A DNA stretch of 64,000 nucleotides from Daphnia carinata (taxonomy: Eukaryota > Arthropoda > Branchiopoda > Diplostraca > Daphniidae), in contig NC_081336.1 of NCBI RefSeq assembly GCF_022539665.2, forward strand, positions 2,604,001 to 2,668,000, given 5' to 3'. Position numbers and translations under genes: made by a program. The notes under the pieces are model-generated. The model did no database searches and was not told the DNA's origin. It saw nothing but the letters and a program-made list of their open reading frames with translations. Of this stretch, positions 1 to 9,388 are shown one piece after another (the first letter of the stretch is position 1; each line of letters begins with the position of its first letter).

Positions 1-414
1 AAGACAAGAAAGCAAGAAGACCAACACAAAAACTCACGCACGAAAATCGCACTCAACAAAAAACTCACTCGCAAAACACTTTTGTCCACTGGTTTCCTTT
101 TCTTCCTTGCGTCAATTTGGTTGGGTACGTCCCAGTATCTGTTTTCCACTTCTTCGCTTTCCATGAATTAACAGTGTGACCTGAATAGCAACGCGTTACC
201 ATTGATCCTCTTTCGCCGCTGTTTTAGCAGACATTCGCCCATTAGACGACCGTGAAGAGATCGGCTGACGTCTGGTACCGTCAGCCACACAACACGGTTG
301 TACTCACTGTCCAGAAACTGAGGAATTGCCAACCCTATTGGTTAAAGTAAAAATTATACTCACCTCGAATTTCAGTCTCTCGGCGGCGTCCGTATTTTCG
401 TCCACCTTGGGACT
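1..414. other. no gene seen; left edge of the accessory block
   Basis: No supported coding region. Around 214-240 there is a short stretch (CTTTCGCCGCTGTTT and following bases) that recurs in the same orientation near 14,125-14,150. It is therefore a direct repeat and not part of the inverted pair described below. Confidence 0.4.
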
Positions 415-895
415 CTTCGGGTAGGCGTGGGGTGAGACACCCACTCCTACCTAATGGAGGAATTGACGTTTTCATATTCCAATAATGCTTGGCATCCCTG
501 TCTCTCCTATAGGTGATTTTGGTAGGTTGCACCTTCGATAATGATTCGATTGAGTTGCCAATTTTCGCCACCAGGTGCACTTTCACGGGCATCCCATGCC
601 AGTTACGCGGCGCAATTCACGGTTTCTCCCGGCAGAGGATGGAACATCTGTCGATAGTTTCAGGCGTAGCTACTTTCAATGTTGAGCTATAATTTTCATG
701 TTTTTTAAGGTTACCCAAACCCTTTTCGCAGACTTATTGCTCAAAAACATGATTCGTTTGGCAATGCCGAGAATATGGCCGTAGGTTACAACACTAAGAG
801 TTTTGCTCGTTTTGTTCATTTGCCAGCTGGCTTCGTTTTAGAGAAGGTGCCGGTTTCTTTCAGTCTGTGTGTGTTTTTAGGATGTAGGCGTTCAA
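415..895 (+). repeat. inverted repeat block I, left copy
   Basis: Read on the minus strand this segment matches 13,375-13,860. Shared landmarks are the block ending in the GGATGTAGGC motif (near 882-893 here), the TTGCTCAAAAACATGATTCGT stretch near 740, the seed GGTTTCTCCCGGCAGAGGATGG near 624, and GGGTGAGACACCCACT near 430. The copies differ by scattered substitutions and small indels, so the duplication is old. No transposase was found. Confidence 0.8.
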
Positions 896-1159
896 TTGGT
901 TCTTTTGTGTTGTGATTTTTGATCTCTACATTCTCTGAGTTAGATCTTGACAGAAAAAGGAATTGAAAATAATGGTACGTAATACCCCTTGTTTCCATTA
1001 GTTTGCTATGACATCGAGACGGTTTCCTGCCCCAGCATTATTTCGTATTACGCCATTGCAAATGAATTCTGTACATTTGCTGGCGTGGTAGTAAGTTGTG
1101 TTTTAAATTTAGTGCTTGCCATTGGCTAACTAAGTCCTCCCGGAATAAATTTTTGATTC

Positions 1160-1740
1160 ATCGTTGATGAAAATCCAGCTAACTTGTTATGGCCGTGTGA
1201 CAAGACATTTTTATATTATTGTTAAGAAATGCCTATCCCCTGTTGTTTTAATGCTATGGTTTTTTTCAAACGGAGTAGTTATTGAAAAGCGTTGATTTTG
1301 CACCCACTTTAAATTTGCTTTTCACGTGAGGGAGCTTTTTTGTTTTGGGTTTTTTTTTTCTGCTTGTTTGTAGTAATTGCGTTAAGTCTTTTAGTAATTG
1401 CAAGCGACCCAGCCCTGTGAGCAATTCTTTCACCCACCCCCGTCCATATTCTGGCCAACAATGTGACACTAGCAAGTGGTATGTCTGTGTGTATTAGTCC
1501 ATTGTGGCTTCCTGAGATTATTGTTTTTGTTTGTCAAAAAAGAAAAAAGTTCCGTCAAAAATATCCCAAAATTGTTTAATGTTCTTGATATAATTTACAG
1601 GTGAAGTAGGAGACATACAGGAAAAAAAAATGCAGTCTGTTATTTCAAGGGAGGAATCTAATATACTCTTGCCCCCTTACTTGACGTCAACTATGCTGGT
1701 AACTGTAATTGTTTTCTACAGCTAAACATGTGCTAAAAGG
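1160..1740 (+). repeat. inverted repeat block II, left copy
   Basis: This segment matches 11,145-11,710 in inverted orientation. Landmarks are GATGAAAATCCA at the outer end, TTAAGAAATGCCTAT, CACTAGCAAGTGGTAT, TTTGTTTGTCAAAAA, CAGTCTGTTATTTCAAGGG, and AATTGTTTTCTACAGCTAA at the inner end. Homology stops at about 1,740 here and 11,145 on the other side. The gap to block I is about 265 bp here but about 1,665 bp on the right side. Confidence 0.8.
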
Positions 1741-2201
1741 TTCCTTTGTGGACTTCTTCTTGTCTTTCTGGACTTTGTGGATCTTAGTCTTCTTGGTCGA
1801 TGTCTAACATTCGATTGCAGCGGGCTGCTGATCCCGTTGGAAGTATTCTTCTATTAGTCAGATGGCTAACTAAGAGGCATGCATTGTACTAAACTGAATG
1901 GCAGAAGTAGGTAAATCACCTCGAAAGATGCTTGATTTTTATAACGTGTTGCCATTTCGCTCTTTTTTTTCTAAGAAGGCCTTATTATAGAAAATGTTGA
2001 GAATGAATTGGTAAAGTCTAAAGTCCATGCTACTAGCACAAATCAAATATCAGTTCTCGTATTGGCGAGCGTGATGTCATGCATGCTAAGTGTAATTAAC
2101 GCCATGGATTTACTCATTTATTGGCAGATTCACTACATATATTATATACCCATATTTAGACTAACAATTTCTACATTTTGCCCAGTTAGGTTCATGATGA
2201 G

Positions 2202-2830
2202 CTACCACGAAGGCTCGGGACACCAGGCAATTGCATTATTTATGGATACCCAAAAGAAGAGTAGACAAGGAATAATTACGGCTACGATTTCATGTTCGGT
2301 GATCCCGTAATCCTTCAAGCTCTTGCGGATGTATGGATTTTGATCAATTATACCGATGCGTAGGTAAATGTATGATACATTACCTATAAATTGCAGACGA
2401 CCAGGACCTAGCAGACCCGTCAATCCAAAATCGGACACGGCCGATTTTTTTAATATAAGGATTTATTAGACATCAACGCATTTATCTTTTTTTGATTTTC
2501 TATTTTTACTTGAATGAAGAAACATCGTCTAACCTAAAGCCAAAATCGCCGTACCACGAGTTCCACAGAAGAATGGTGTTCACGTCAGTGTTCTCTAGAG
2601 TTGACATTCCTACACGCTCACCAACACCCAGCTGACGATAATTGCCATCAACGTCTCGTTTCGTACGCTGTTTCACGAAAAAAACATTGAATAAATAGAA
2701 GAGCCACAACGGGTAGATACCGCAGTGACGATTCGGCCGATGAAACAACGTTCGAAGTGTACGAATGTGCATTCTCGCTCTACATCATGTGCACGCAAAG
2801 CATAGCCTGCGTTTAATAGCTCAAACGCGT
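2202..2830 (-). pseudogene. coding-like fragments of an unidentified gene
   Basis: Read on the minus strand, about 2,830-2,700 gives a protein-like run (…FELLNAGYALRAHDVERE…). A GTATCT donor and an acag acceptor could join it to a run ending near 2,506 that contains NYRQLGVGERVGMSTLENTD. A third run around 2,202-2,440 contains NPYIRKSLKDYGITEHEI. The residue composition looks like real protein, not random translation, and plausible splice sites flank the pieces. I do not recognise the family, and I cannot tell whether the three pieces belong to one gene or whether it is intact. It may be a duplicated fragment, as with the PARS2-like copy nearby. Confidence 0.3.
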
Positions 2831-4732
2831 TCTTCTGGAAATGGAACCAACATCGGTTAACATCGATGGCTGTTGCCCTTCTAAACCATGTTGAAAAACC
2901 TGGGTGCTACTGGTATTCTTTTTCACTATTATTTAATAGAAACCCCTGCTGAGATTTCTATTTTTATATTATTACTTTTTAAAAGCTGCCCAGACTTCTT
3001 TTTTGTACAATGTACACCAAATTGCCTTCCACTGTTTAGTAGCCTATGCTAAGAGGAATATGTCCAATGTGGTGAAAGCGTATGTTGGAAACACAAGCAA
3101 TTTGCATTCTCTTAATATTGCAATACAACATTAAACTACATGTAATGAACCCTATCTTGCTAATTGTAAACCGTTTGTCTTCGCTTGTTTTCAGTGTAAT
3201 ATCACACTACATCAGCATTCTCATACTATTTCGACAGTAAAAGCCGACAACTTTTACGAAGTTCTAATAGTCCATACTGAAACCCGCAACAAAACAGGCT
3301 ACATGCCATAACGACGAATCTGTGCAAGAAAAAAGAATCGCATTGTCGGGATTCTCACACAAAGAGGGGTAGAATTGATGGGTCAGGAGAGAAAACTCCA
3401 AAACTTGGCATCTTTTAGTCAAAATTCTTGTTTATCTTTTTAATTATGGTAACAAATTATTCGCTCTGCCAAAAATTTTATAGAGATTAGACTTTCTTTT
3501 CTTCGTTACTTCCGGCTTACTTCTTGAAAATTTGCATAAAAGGCAACCAGGCATTGCATACGACATAATCTGCATCCGTAAGGCACCTTAACTGAAAAAC
3601 CAATTCGATTATGCATTAAGAGTGTGTAAAAATATTCCAGAATGTCTATCGTACAAGGTTTTTAAAATCTTGGTTGCTTCGCTTTTAAAACCCAAAAGAT
3701 TGAATGCTACCGTCGTCTGTCATGTCCGCCATTAGCTACGCAAACATGTCAACATATTTGCTCTGTTGTTTTTTAAAGTTTTTCTCTTGTTTTGTGCATC
3801 GTTATCAACGAGTAAGTAACATACGATCATTATTTTTATCCAGGCACTACTATTGTGCTATATTGTTAGAATTAGGAAAATGGAAGCCTCTTATGTTAAC
3901 CATCAATGATAGTATGAACACAGAAAGCAAGCAAGTCAGTTCCCAGGTCGTGCTTTGGAAAATGCAGTCTTCTGGTTTTTCTAGTGTTAAATGTCCCCAG
4001 CTCTTCATCGGAGCATAGCAAAAATTTTTCGGCAACGAGTATTATTTGGCAGTGAGTCTCACATAGAATGGTTAGTAGACTTAAAAGGATTGGCCCAACT
4101 GTTTGAATCGAGCCCACCAGTTGAGCTATCACACTTTAACTTATCTAATTTTTCATCTGTATCTAGAGAACTAAATGGTTTATTAACCTTTTTCTTTTTT
4201 GCATTCAATATCGTGACTTCTGTTCTACTAGTATTTCTTTGTTTGAACTTCTTGAATCTTCATTCAACTAACAAAGCTTTTGACAACAGTTTGTGACAAG
4301 CTCATGTTGAAAGGTGATTGAAGATATGGAACATTTGAGTACTGTTCAGCAAAAGATTGCTTCTTAAGGAAATGTTATTTTATGGAAGTAGTATTCCCTG
4401 TGTTTATTCAGTTTCATCATTATGGTTCCAGTAATCCTAGGAAATTACTCGAACTAGTTTTCATTTTTTTTTTTAACTTGTCATTTTTGATATACCTGCG
4501 AACCATAATCATTATTTGATCCCCTTTTTAAAAATTCTTATGTTGTTCTTTTATCTAATTTTTTTTACATCTGTTCACAGGGTACAAAAAGAAAGTCCTG
4601 GAAGTCGCCGCATCATCGTCTTTGTCTTCAACATCATCTCATCGCCGTCTTTCCATCTATCATCGGCTCGTTACCGTCTTAAAGCCGTGTTCACCTTCGT
4701 CACCGTCTCAACTTTGCATTCGCCATATTTTG

Positions 4733-4985
4733 CCACCGCCATCTTCACCTTCGCCGTTTTCGCCATCGTCGTCTTCACCTTCGCCGTCTTCGCCATCGTC
4801 GTCTTCGCCATCGTCGTCTTCACCTTCGCCGTCTTCGCCTTCGTCGTCTTCGCCATCGCCATCGCGGTCTTCGCCATCGCTATCGCCGTGATCGCTTTTG
4901 CCTTCGCCATCGCTATCGCCGTGATCGCTTTTGCCTTCGCCATCGCTATCGCCGTGATCGCTTTTGCCTTCGCCATCGCCGTCTT
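4733..4985. repeat. GC-rich minisatellite with 33-bp units
   Basis: The tract is built of TTCGCC/ATCGCC hexamers and trinucleotide variants. From 4,870 to about 4,968 there are three consecutive 33-bp units, each containing GTGATCGCTTTTGCC, starting at 4,870, 4,903 and 4,936. It is open in several frames (an Asp/Glu/Gly-rich frame on the minus strand, Ala/Phe/Ile- and Ser/Pro-rich frames on the plus strand). That is expected from codon-sized periodicity and is not evidence of a protein. The tract stops about 100 bp short of a MITE. Confidence 0.85.
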
Positions 4986-5090
4986 CCCCTATGTCTTTGC
5001 CTTGATCATCGCCCCATCGCCGCTGTTGCCTTCGCCATCGTATCTTCGCCATTCGCCTTGGTATTGTTTTGTTTTGTTCTGTAATGTATA

Positions 5091-5442
5091 AGCTAACCCA
5101 TTGGCTGCCACCCCGTTTGCTCCCATTTTTTTTGTAGTTTTTAGGGACCTGGGCGCTGTTCTTCCCACGGCCATGGGGGGAACAGTCGCCGATGCGCCTA
5201 AAGGCACAAAGGCCTTGTGTCTTTAGGCGCATCTGAGGCAATGCACCAGTAGGGACTTCTCTTTGTCGGCACGGTAGATAGATTCCTGGGGTGTGCATTC
5301 CCGGAATGGTTTCTATCACCGTGCCAGCCCGGACTTGTCTGAAGACAAGTCCCATCTTGTTCGCGATCCTTCAGACGCGATAGTAGCGACTGTAGTTTAC
5401 GCAACCTACGGGTTGCTTGGCTTGGCAGCCAATGGGTTAGCT
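5091..5442. mobile_element. 352-bp MITE with perfect 19-bp terminal inverted repeats
   Basis: The left end AGCTAACCCATTGGCTGCC (5,091-5,109) is the exact reverse complement of the right end at 5,424-5,442. The interior is non-coding and holds several nested palindromes: GATGCGCCTAAAG with its partner near 5,195-5,235, GATAGATTCC with GGAATGGTTTCTATC, and CTTGTCTGAAGACAAG. The size, perfect ends and lack of an ORF fit a non-autonomous DNA transposon. No clean target-site duplication is visible, so the superfamily is open; a TA or TTA duplication is possible. Confidence 0.75.
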
Positions 5443-6475
5443 TTATTTAAGTGTTTGTATTTTTGTGTATATGTTTATATGTATGTACTTATATGTAATT
5501 TATGTGATATATTTTGTAAAATAGTGGAGGAATTGTTTGGGTGGAGGTGGGACAATAAAAATAATTCCAATGTTACTTACTATTTTTGTTTATCATTTTA
5601 CAATATAAGACATTTTCTAATGACAGAAACTTTTATGTAACTAGTTTCATGTATGTTTCACTGGATTTCAAGCCATCAATTAAGAATGTTAGTAAACATC
5701 CTTTTTACAATTCAACAAAGAAATTTACTTAGTCTTTGAAAAGAAGTACTGTAGAACCTTCAAACCCACAACTGACAATCAATTTTTGTAAATTTAAATT
5801 TTCAGTGACTTTGCCAATGTGACGTGTCAACTCAATGTGTCCCAATTCAACTGACTTGTAAGGAGCTTGAAGTTCTTTGTTTCTTGCACATAAGTAAATT
5901 TTTAACCAATACAAAAATGATATTCGAAATCTTTTATTACACTGTTGAGAGAACATTGATGTCTTTCTTCTCAGTCACAGAATGATTATGCGGCCCCACA
6001 GCATCAGGTACATCCCAAAGACCTGAAAGTACAATTACAATATTTAAACTTTTAACGATAAGTTACAATGTTACCTAATGGCACCTGCAAGAATCTAGGG
6101 GATCTAATTGCCAAACCAAAATGGATGTAAGTGCCTAATGGAGATGAAAAAGGTGGTGTAAAGCCAAACCATGCTCCTTTAAATTATTTAGGACATAGTG
6201 GAACAATGGCTTTTTAAAATGAGTTTTTGACATAATACCGTTACTTGGCATAGATTTCTTTCACATATCCAGGTTAAAAAAAATACGAAATTGGTGGTGA
6301 AATTTTAAGAACAGAGCCGTTCTTTTAAGCTACTATCCTCAGGTCCGACGCAACGCGAAATGGAAGGGCTGCCAGCATAGCTGACGTGGCCAGATGATTT
6401 CGAGTTGGTATTTTGTCCACTAGATGTCTTGAAAATATTTAGAATAAACTTTATCAGCATGCAATTTTAATGTGA
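5443..6475. other. AT-rich stretch without a supported gene
   Basis: A minus-strand open frame at 5,729-5,956 gives a 75-residue protein-like sequence with no recognisable domain and no clear partner exon. I do not call it a gene. Nothing else is supported here. Confidence 0.4.
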
Positions 6476-6476
6476 A

Positions 6477-6545
6477 GAGATAGCCAAATGGTAAGGCGTT
6501 GGCATGGTAATATAATGGTATGTGGTTCGAGTCGCAGTTAAACAT
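6477..6545 (+). tRNA. tRNA-like sequence 1 of 4 (degenerate, Pol III A/B boxes)
   Basis: An A-box-like TAGCCAAATGG (6,481-6,491) fits TRGYNNANNNG, and a B-box-like GGTTCGAGTCG (6,524-6,534) is one base from GGTTCGANTCC. The acceptor stem and anticodon arm do not fold cleanly. It is best read as a tRNA relic or a tRNA-derived promoter, not a working tRNA gene. Confidence 0.45.
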
Positions 6546-6639
6546 TTAATACTTGAAATATTTGATAAGCTAATACGTTATTCATTTAAGTGAAATCTCA
6601 CAGATTTAACGTTTAGTTTAACACACTACGGCATCTAAA

Positions 6640-6712
6640 TCCATAGCTGTATGGTAGAGCTTCGGCTATCAAATCGCCGTATCCAAGGATCGAATCCCGA
6701 GAAGGTAAAAAA
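6640..6712 (+). tRNA. tRNA-like sequence 2 of 4 (degenerate)
   Basis: A D-arm-like TAGCTGTATGGTAGAGC starts at 6,644. A CGGC…GCCG stem surrounds a loop containing ATCAAAT. The B-box-like GGATCGAATCC (6,687-6,697) has one mismatch to consensus. No acceptor stem pairs well. Relic or tRNA-derived element. Confidence 0.45.
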
Positions 6713-6822
6713 TTATAGCCATGCGTAAACTGTGGATATATTTGTGATAAATATGTGTTTCATTTTCAATAACTCAAGTATTCGCCATGAAACAAAATCA
6801 AAACATTATGTGCTATGAGCAA

Positions 6823-6892
6823 GACTAATGGCTAACTGCTTGAGCGTCGGATCAGTATACCGGTAGCTTAGGGTTCGATTCCCTAAATAGTC
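6823..6892 (+). tRNA. tRNA-like sequence 3 of 4
   Basis: This is one of the two best-formed members. GACTA (6,823-6,827) pairs with TAGTC (6,888-6,892) as an acceptor stem. The T arm TAGGG/TTCGATT/CCCTA is perfect and contains the exact B box GGTTCGATTCC at 6,872-6,882. The D-arm region TGGCTAACTGC is close to an A box. The anticodon stem is weak, so no identity is assigned. Its length, about 70 nt, is tRNA-like. Confidence 0.5.
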
Positions 6893-7019
6893 AAGATGTA
6901 ATGTGAATGCCGTTAACCAAAACAGTGGTTGAATTTCAGCGCTTCTTATTCATATTTCATAGTCAAGCTTATTAGCTAAATTGCTTTAAAATACTAGGAA
7001 AAATCTAAAACAGGGAAAT

Positions 7020-7093
7020 GTGACTCACGGCTCAATGGTAGAACATCGGTTTGGAATGCCGAATGACTAGGGTTCAATTTCCTACGGAGTCAA
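7020..7093 (+). tRNA. tRNA-like sequence 4 of 4
   Basis: TGACTC (7,021-7,026) pairs with GAGTCA (7,087-7,092). The D-arm region GGCTCAATGGTAGAAC is very tRNA-like. The T arm has GGTTCAATTTCC at 7,070-7,081. The anticodon arm can be drawn as TCGGT/TTGGAAT/GCCGA, which would give a GGA triplet, but other registers are possible. Whether it is transcribed or charged cannot be told from sequence. Confidence 0.5.
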
Positions 7094-7427
7094 GTTGATA
7101 TATCTGAACTAATAATCCAGCAATTGTTAATATGAAAGCGATGGATATCGCAAGTAAGACATTATCAAAGAAATCTTGAAGATATGTAACATAAAATATA
7201 AACATGGAAATTCAAATGAATATGTAGAACGCATTGTATCAATCCAAGTTGACTGTCATAAAGGGACCATTAATGTTCAAAGGTAAAATGAATTGCAAGG
7301 AAAACGTCAACAAATATGTGAGAGTATCGTGTTGTAAGTAGAATGAGTAAGGAAATTTAAAATGAAAACAAAAACAAGTTTTATAATATTTAAAAAATTT
7401 CCTTATTGACATTATATTTTTTTTTTC

Positions 7428-7509
7428 GTCAACTAAGGTAAAGGAAGACTCTACTCAGGGGTAGAGCCTCCCCCTACCTTAGTTGACTCACCGGGGAGAT
7501 TACCCGGTG
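7428..7509. repeat. two adjacent hairpins
   Basis: GTCAACTAAGGTA (7,428-7,440) is perfectly inverted at 7,475-7,487. Inside it CTCTAC (7,449-7,454) pairs with GTAGAG (7,461-7,466), giving a nested stem. Directly after it CACCGGG (7,489-7,495) pairs with CCCGGTG (7,503-7,509). The following 280 bp is GC-richer than its surroundings and non-coding. This may be the end of a mobile element or a structured transcript, but no family is recognised. Confidence 0.6.
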
Positions 7510-8241
7510 CGTGGCTAAGAGAAGCCGGAAAAGGATGAAGAGTGATGTTCGGACAAGTTTTTACGTGAGCGATTAACCGTTATTCGGATTTGTGGGTAGC
7601 CCCAAAGCTCTCCAAAAGATATCATCAAGCCAGGGGGACCCCCACGTCCCCTTTCCGGACAGCGCACTCACAACCTTTACTGCTGATCACAGTAGGGGCA
7701 TGACCCCCTACGGGCTTATTACAAATCTAGGGGAAACGGGGCCACAGAAAAGAAGGGAGCCCAGATATGCACTTTAATTTATATAAGTTTTTATACTTTG
7801 TCTTCAGGACGAAGCAGCGACCAACGGTGATATGCAAGTAACTTTCTTCGAATATCTTTTTCCGCATTTAACGTTCCGACAAGGACAAACATAGTTGCAC
7901 GACATCTTTCGGGGTTAGTTGGCAAAAGTAGATACGAGAACTGGAAAAACAGACCAATGTAACTAAAGGGGCACTTGACTATGCATAGCATGTTTAAGAG
8001 TACCTCATTGTAATAGTATGAAAATCAATACGGAGATATTCAAACGTATTTTCCAACAGCTGTAAATGTTATTGGTATCTGGCCTCAACCATAAGTCTGT
8101 TCGCATTTACCTTAATTATTTACCTAGATGAGGAAGTAAACCTCCTCCCGGTCACAAAAAAAAAAAAATACACAAATTATAATAAATGTCATACCCATTT
8201 TAACTTCAGCCCTAGTTTCACATACTCACCAATGTAAAAAA
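7510..8241. other. no gene seen
   Basis: A GC-richer non-coding stretch to about 7,780 is followed by AT-rich sequence. A minus-strand open frame at 7,791-7,991 has no recognisable domain and is not called. Confidence 0.4.
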
Positions 8242-9046
8242 ATTTCTCCATGTGCTTGGGTTATTGGGGTCTGAATTGGTTCAGAAGTCACTAACAGGAC
8301 ATAGCATCAAACCATCTTCACCAATGGATGACTGAAAATTATATTTATGGGAAGACAGACCTTCAATGTTTCCGGTGGAACCAGCTACTAAAAACGATAT
8401 TAGAATGTTACGTGAACTAATTTGCCATAAAACCTTTTGATACCTTTGATGAATGGTGTGTTAAAACATTGGAAAATGGTGTCATACACCTAGCATACCA
8501 ATTCCTACGTCTGTAGGGCTGTGTCAGCATTTTTATCGAAAGTGTATAAATTTTTCATGCTAAACTTCCTCCTAAGCAGTAATCCAAAACATGGTTGAAT
8601 CTCATCGATGAACTTACTGATAACCTGATTGTTTCAAAGACAGTTGCTTGTGGGTCAACTGTGGCAAGCATGCAACCAATTCAGTGACGGCTTTCTCATG
8701 GGTCTGCAAAAATGAACATCTTGTTGATCAATTAATGACATGTGGAACATGGAATACCTTACTGGGCTAAGCATATAGTCTCTATCATGTCTGTACTTGA
8801 TGGTTAGTAACTCCAACCCAGTAGACTCCCATCGTCCTACCATAAACTTTTTTCATTTGTTCGTGAAACAACAGCATTGCAGATTTTGTTTCTCCTCACC
8901 TGATGTTTTCCACAGATTACCAGCAGTAAAAATGGGAAGTTGAAGTTTTTGGCATCTCACATTTTTCAGCTCTTCATCAACAATCTTTACTAGTTTTTCC
9001 AGAGACCTTATTCCTAGGAGAATCAGCACAAACATTCCGGGACTGC
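8242..9046 (-). pseudogene. broken copy of a mitochondrial prolyl-tRNA synthetase gene (PARS2-like)
   Basis: Class II prolyl-tRNA synthetases charge tRNA-Pro. On the minus strand, three exon remnants read in family order: LEKLVKIVDEELKN…LPIFTAGNLWKTSG (about 9,046-8,900), RWESTGLELLTIKYRHDRDY…LSP (8,836-8,763), and THEKAVTELVACLPQLTHKQLSLK…FGLLLRRKFSMKNLYTFDKN onward (8,703 to about 8,242, with a further GNIEGLSSHKY…IGEDGLMLCP match). Two introns keep consensus ends: 8,837-8,899 (GTGAGG…TAG) and 8,704-8,762 (GTAAGG…GCAG). This is therefore a DNA-level duplicate, not a retrocopy. Damage includes a frameshift near 8,611-8,620 and in-frame stops at 8,505-8,507 and 8,490-8,492. The N- and C-terminal parts are missing. 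The functional gene must lie elsewhere. Confidence 0.85.
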
Positions 9047-9082
9047 ATTTTCAAACACTGCCAAAAGGTCTCTACATACACT

Positions 9083-9388
9083 CACCGAATATTTCTGCTA
9101 CATAGCACTAGCGCTGTAGCGTACTGGCGCGCTAGCATTGCGTCAAATATTCGGTGTACCTATTTCAAAAACGATTAACTTAATTTAAAAAATAGCAATT
9201 TTCCCGGACTCAGGATTCAACTTTTTTTTTTCAAGAGAAAGAAAATAATATATGTTTGGCACAACAGGTATAGAAATCCGTTTTGTCGCCATCTACCGGC
9301 CAAGTAGTTAACAGGTAATAGGTAGCTTTGTTTTTTTTTAATATACCGAATATTTGACACTTGCTAGCGCGCCAGTACGCTATAGCCC
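9083..9388. mobile_element. palindromic MITE-like element
   Basis: The segment GCTGTAGCGTACTGGCGCGC and following bases, running into CAAATATTCGGT (9,113-9,160), is repeated in reverse complement at 9,341-9,385. The motif ACCGAATATT occurs three times (9,083; inverted at about 9,148; 9,345). Between the arms lies about 180 bp of non-coding DNA with T-rich runs. Long sub-terminal palindromes without an ORF fit a foldback-type or MITE element. The exact outer ends are uncertain. Confidence 0.6.

Noticed and set aside
4516-5091. Long open frames on both strands over the GC-rich repeat
   Set aside because: Periodicity in multiples of three keeps several frames open at once. The products are pure low complexity, and the minus-strand frame runs through the MITE.
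5729-5956. Minus-strand frame of 75 residues
   Set aside because: Composition is somewhat protein-like, but there is no recognised domain, no partner exon and no promoter signal.
7791-7991. Minus-strand frame of 66 residues downstream of the PARS2-like copy
   Set aside because: Checked as a possible further synthetase exon, but no convincing alignment to the family was found.
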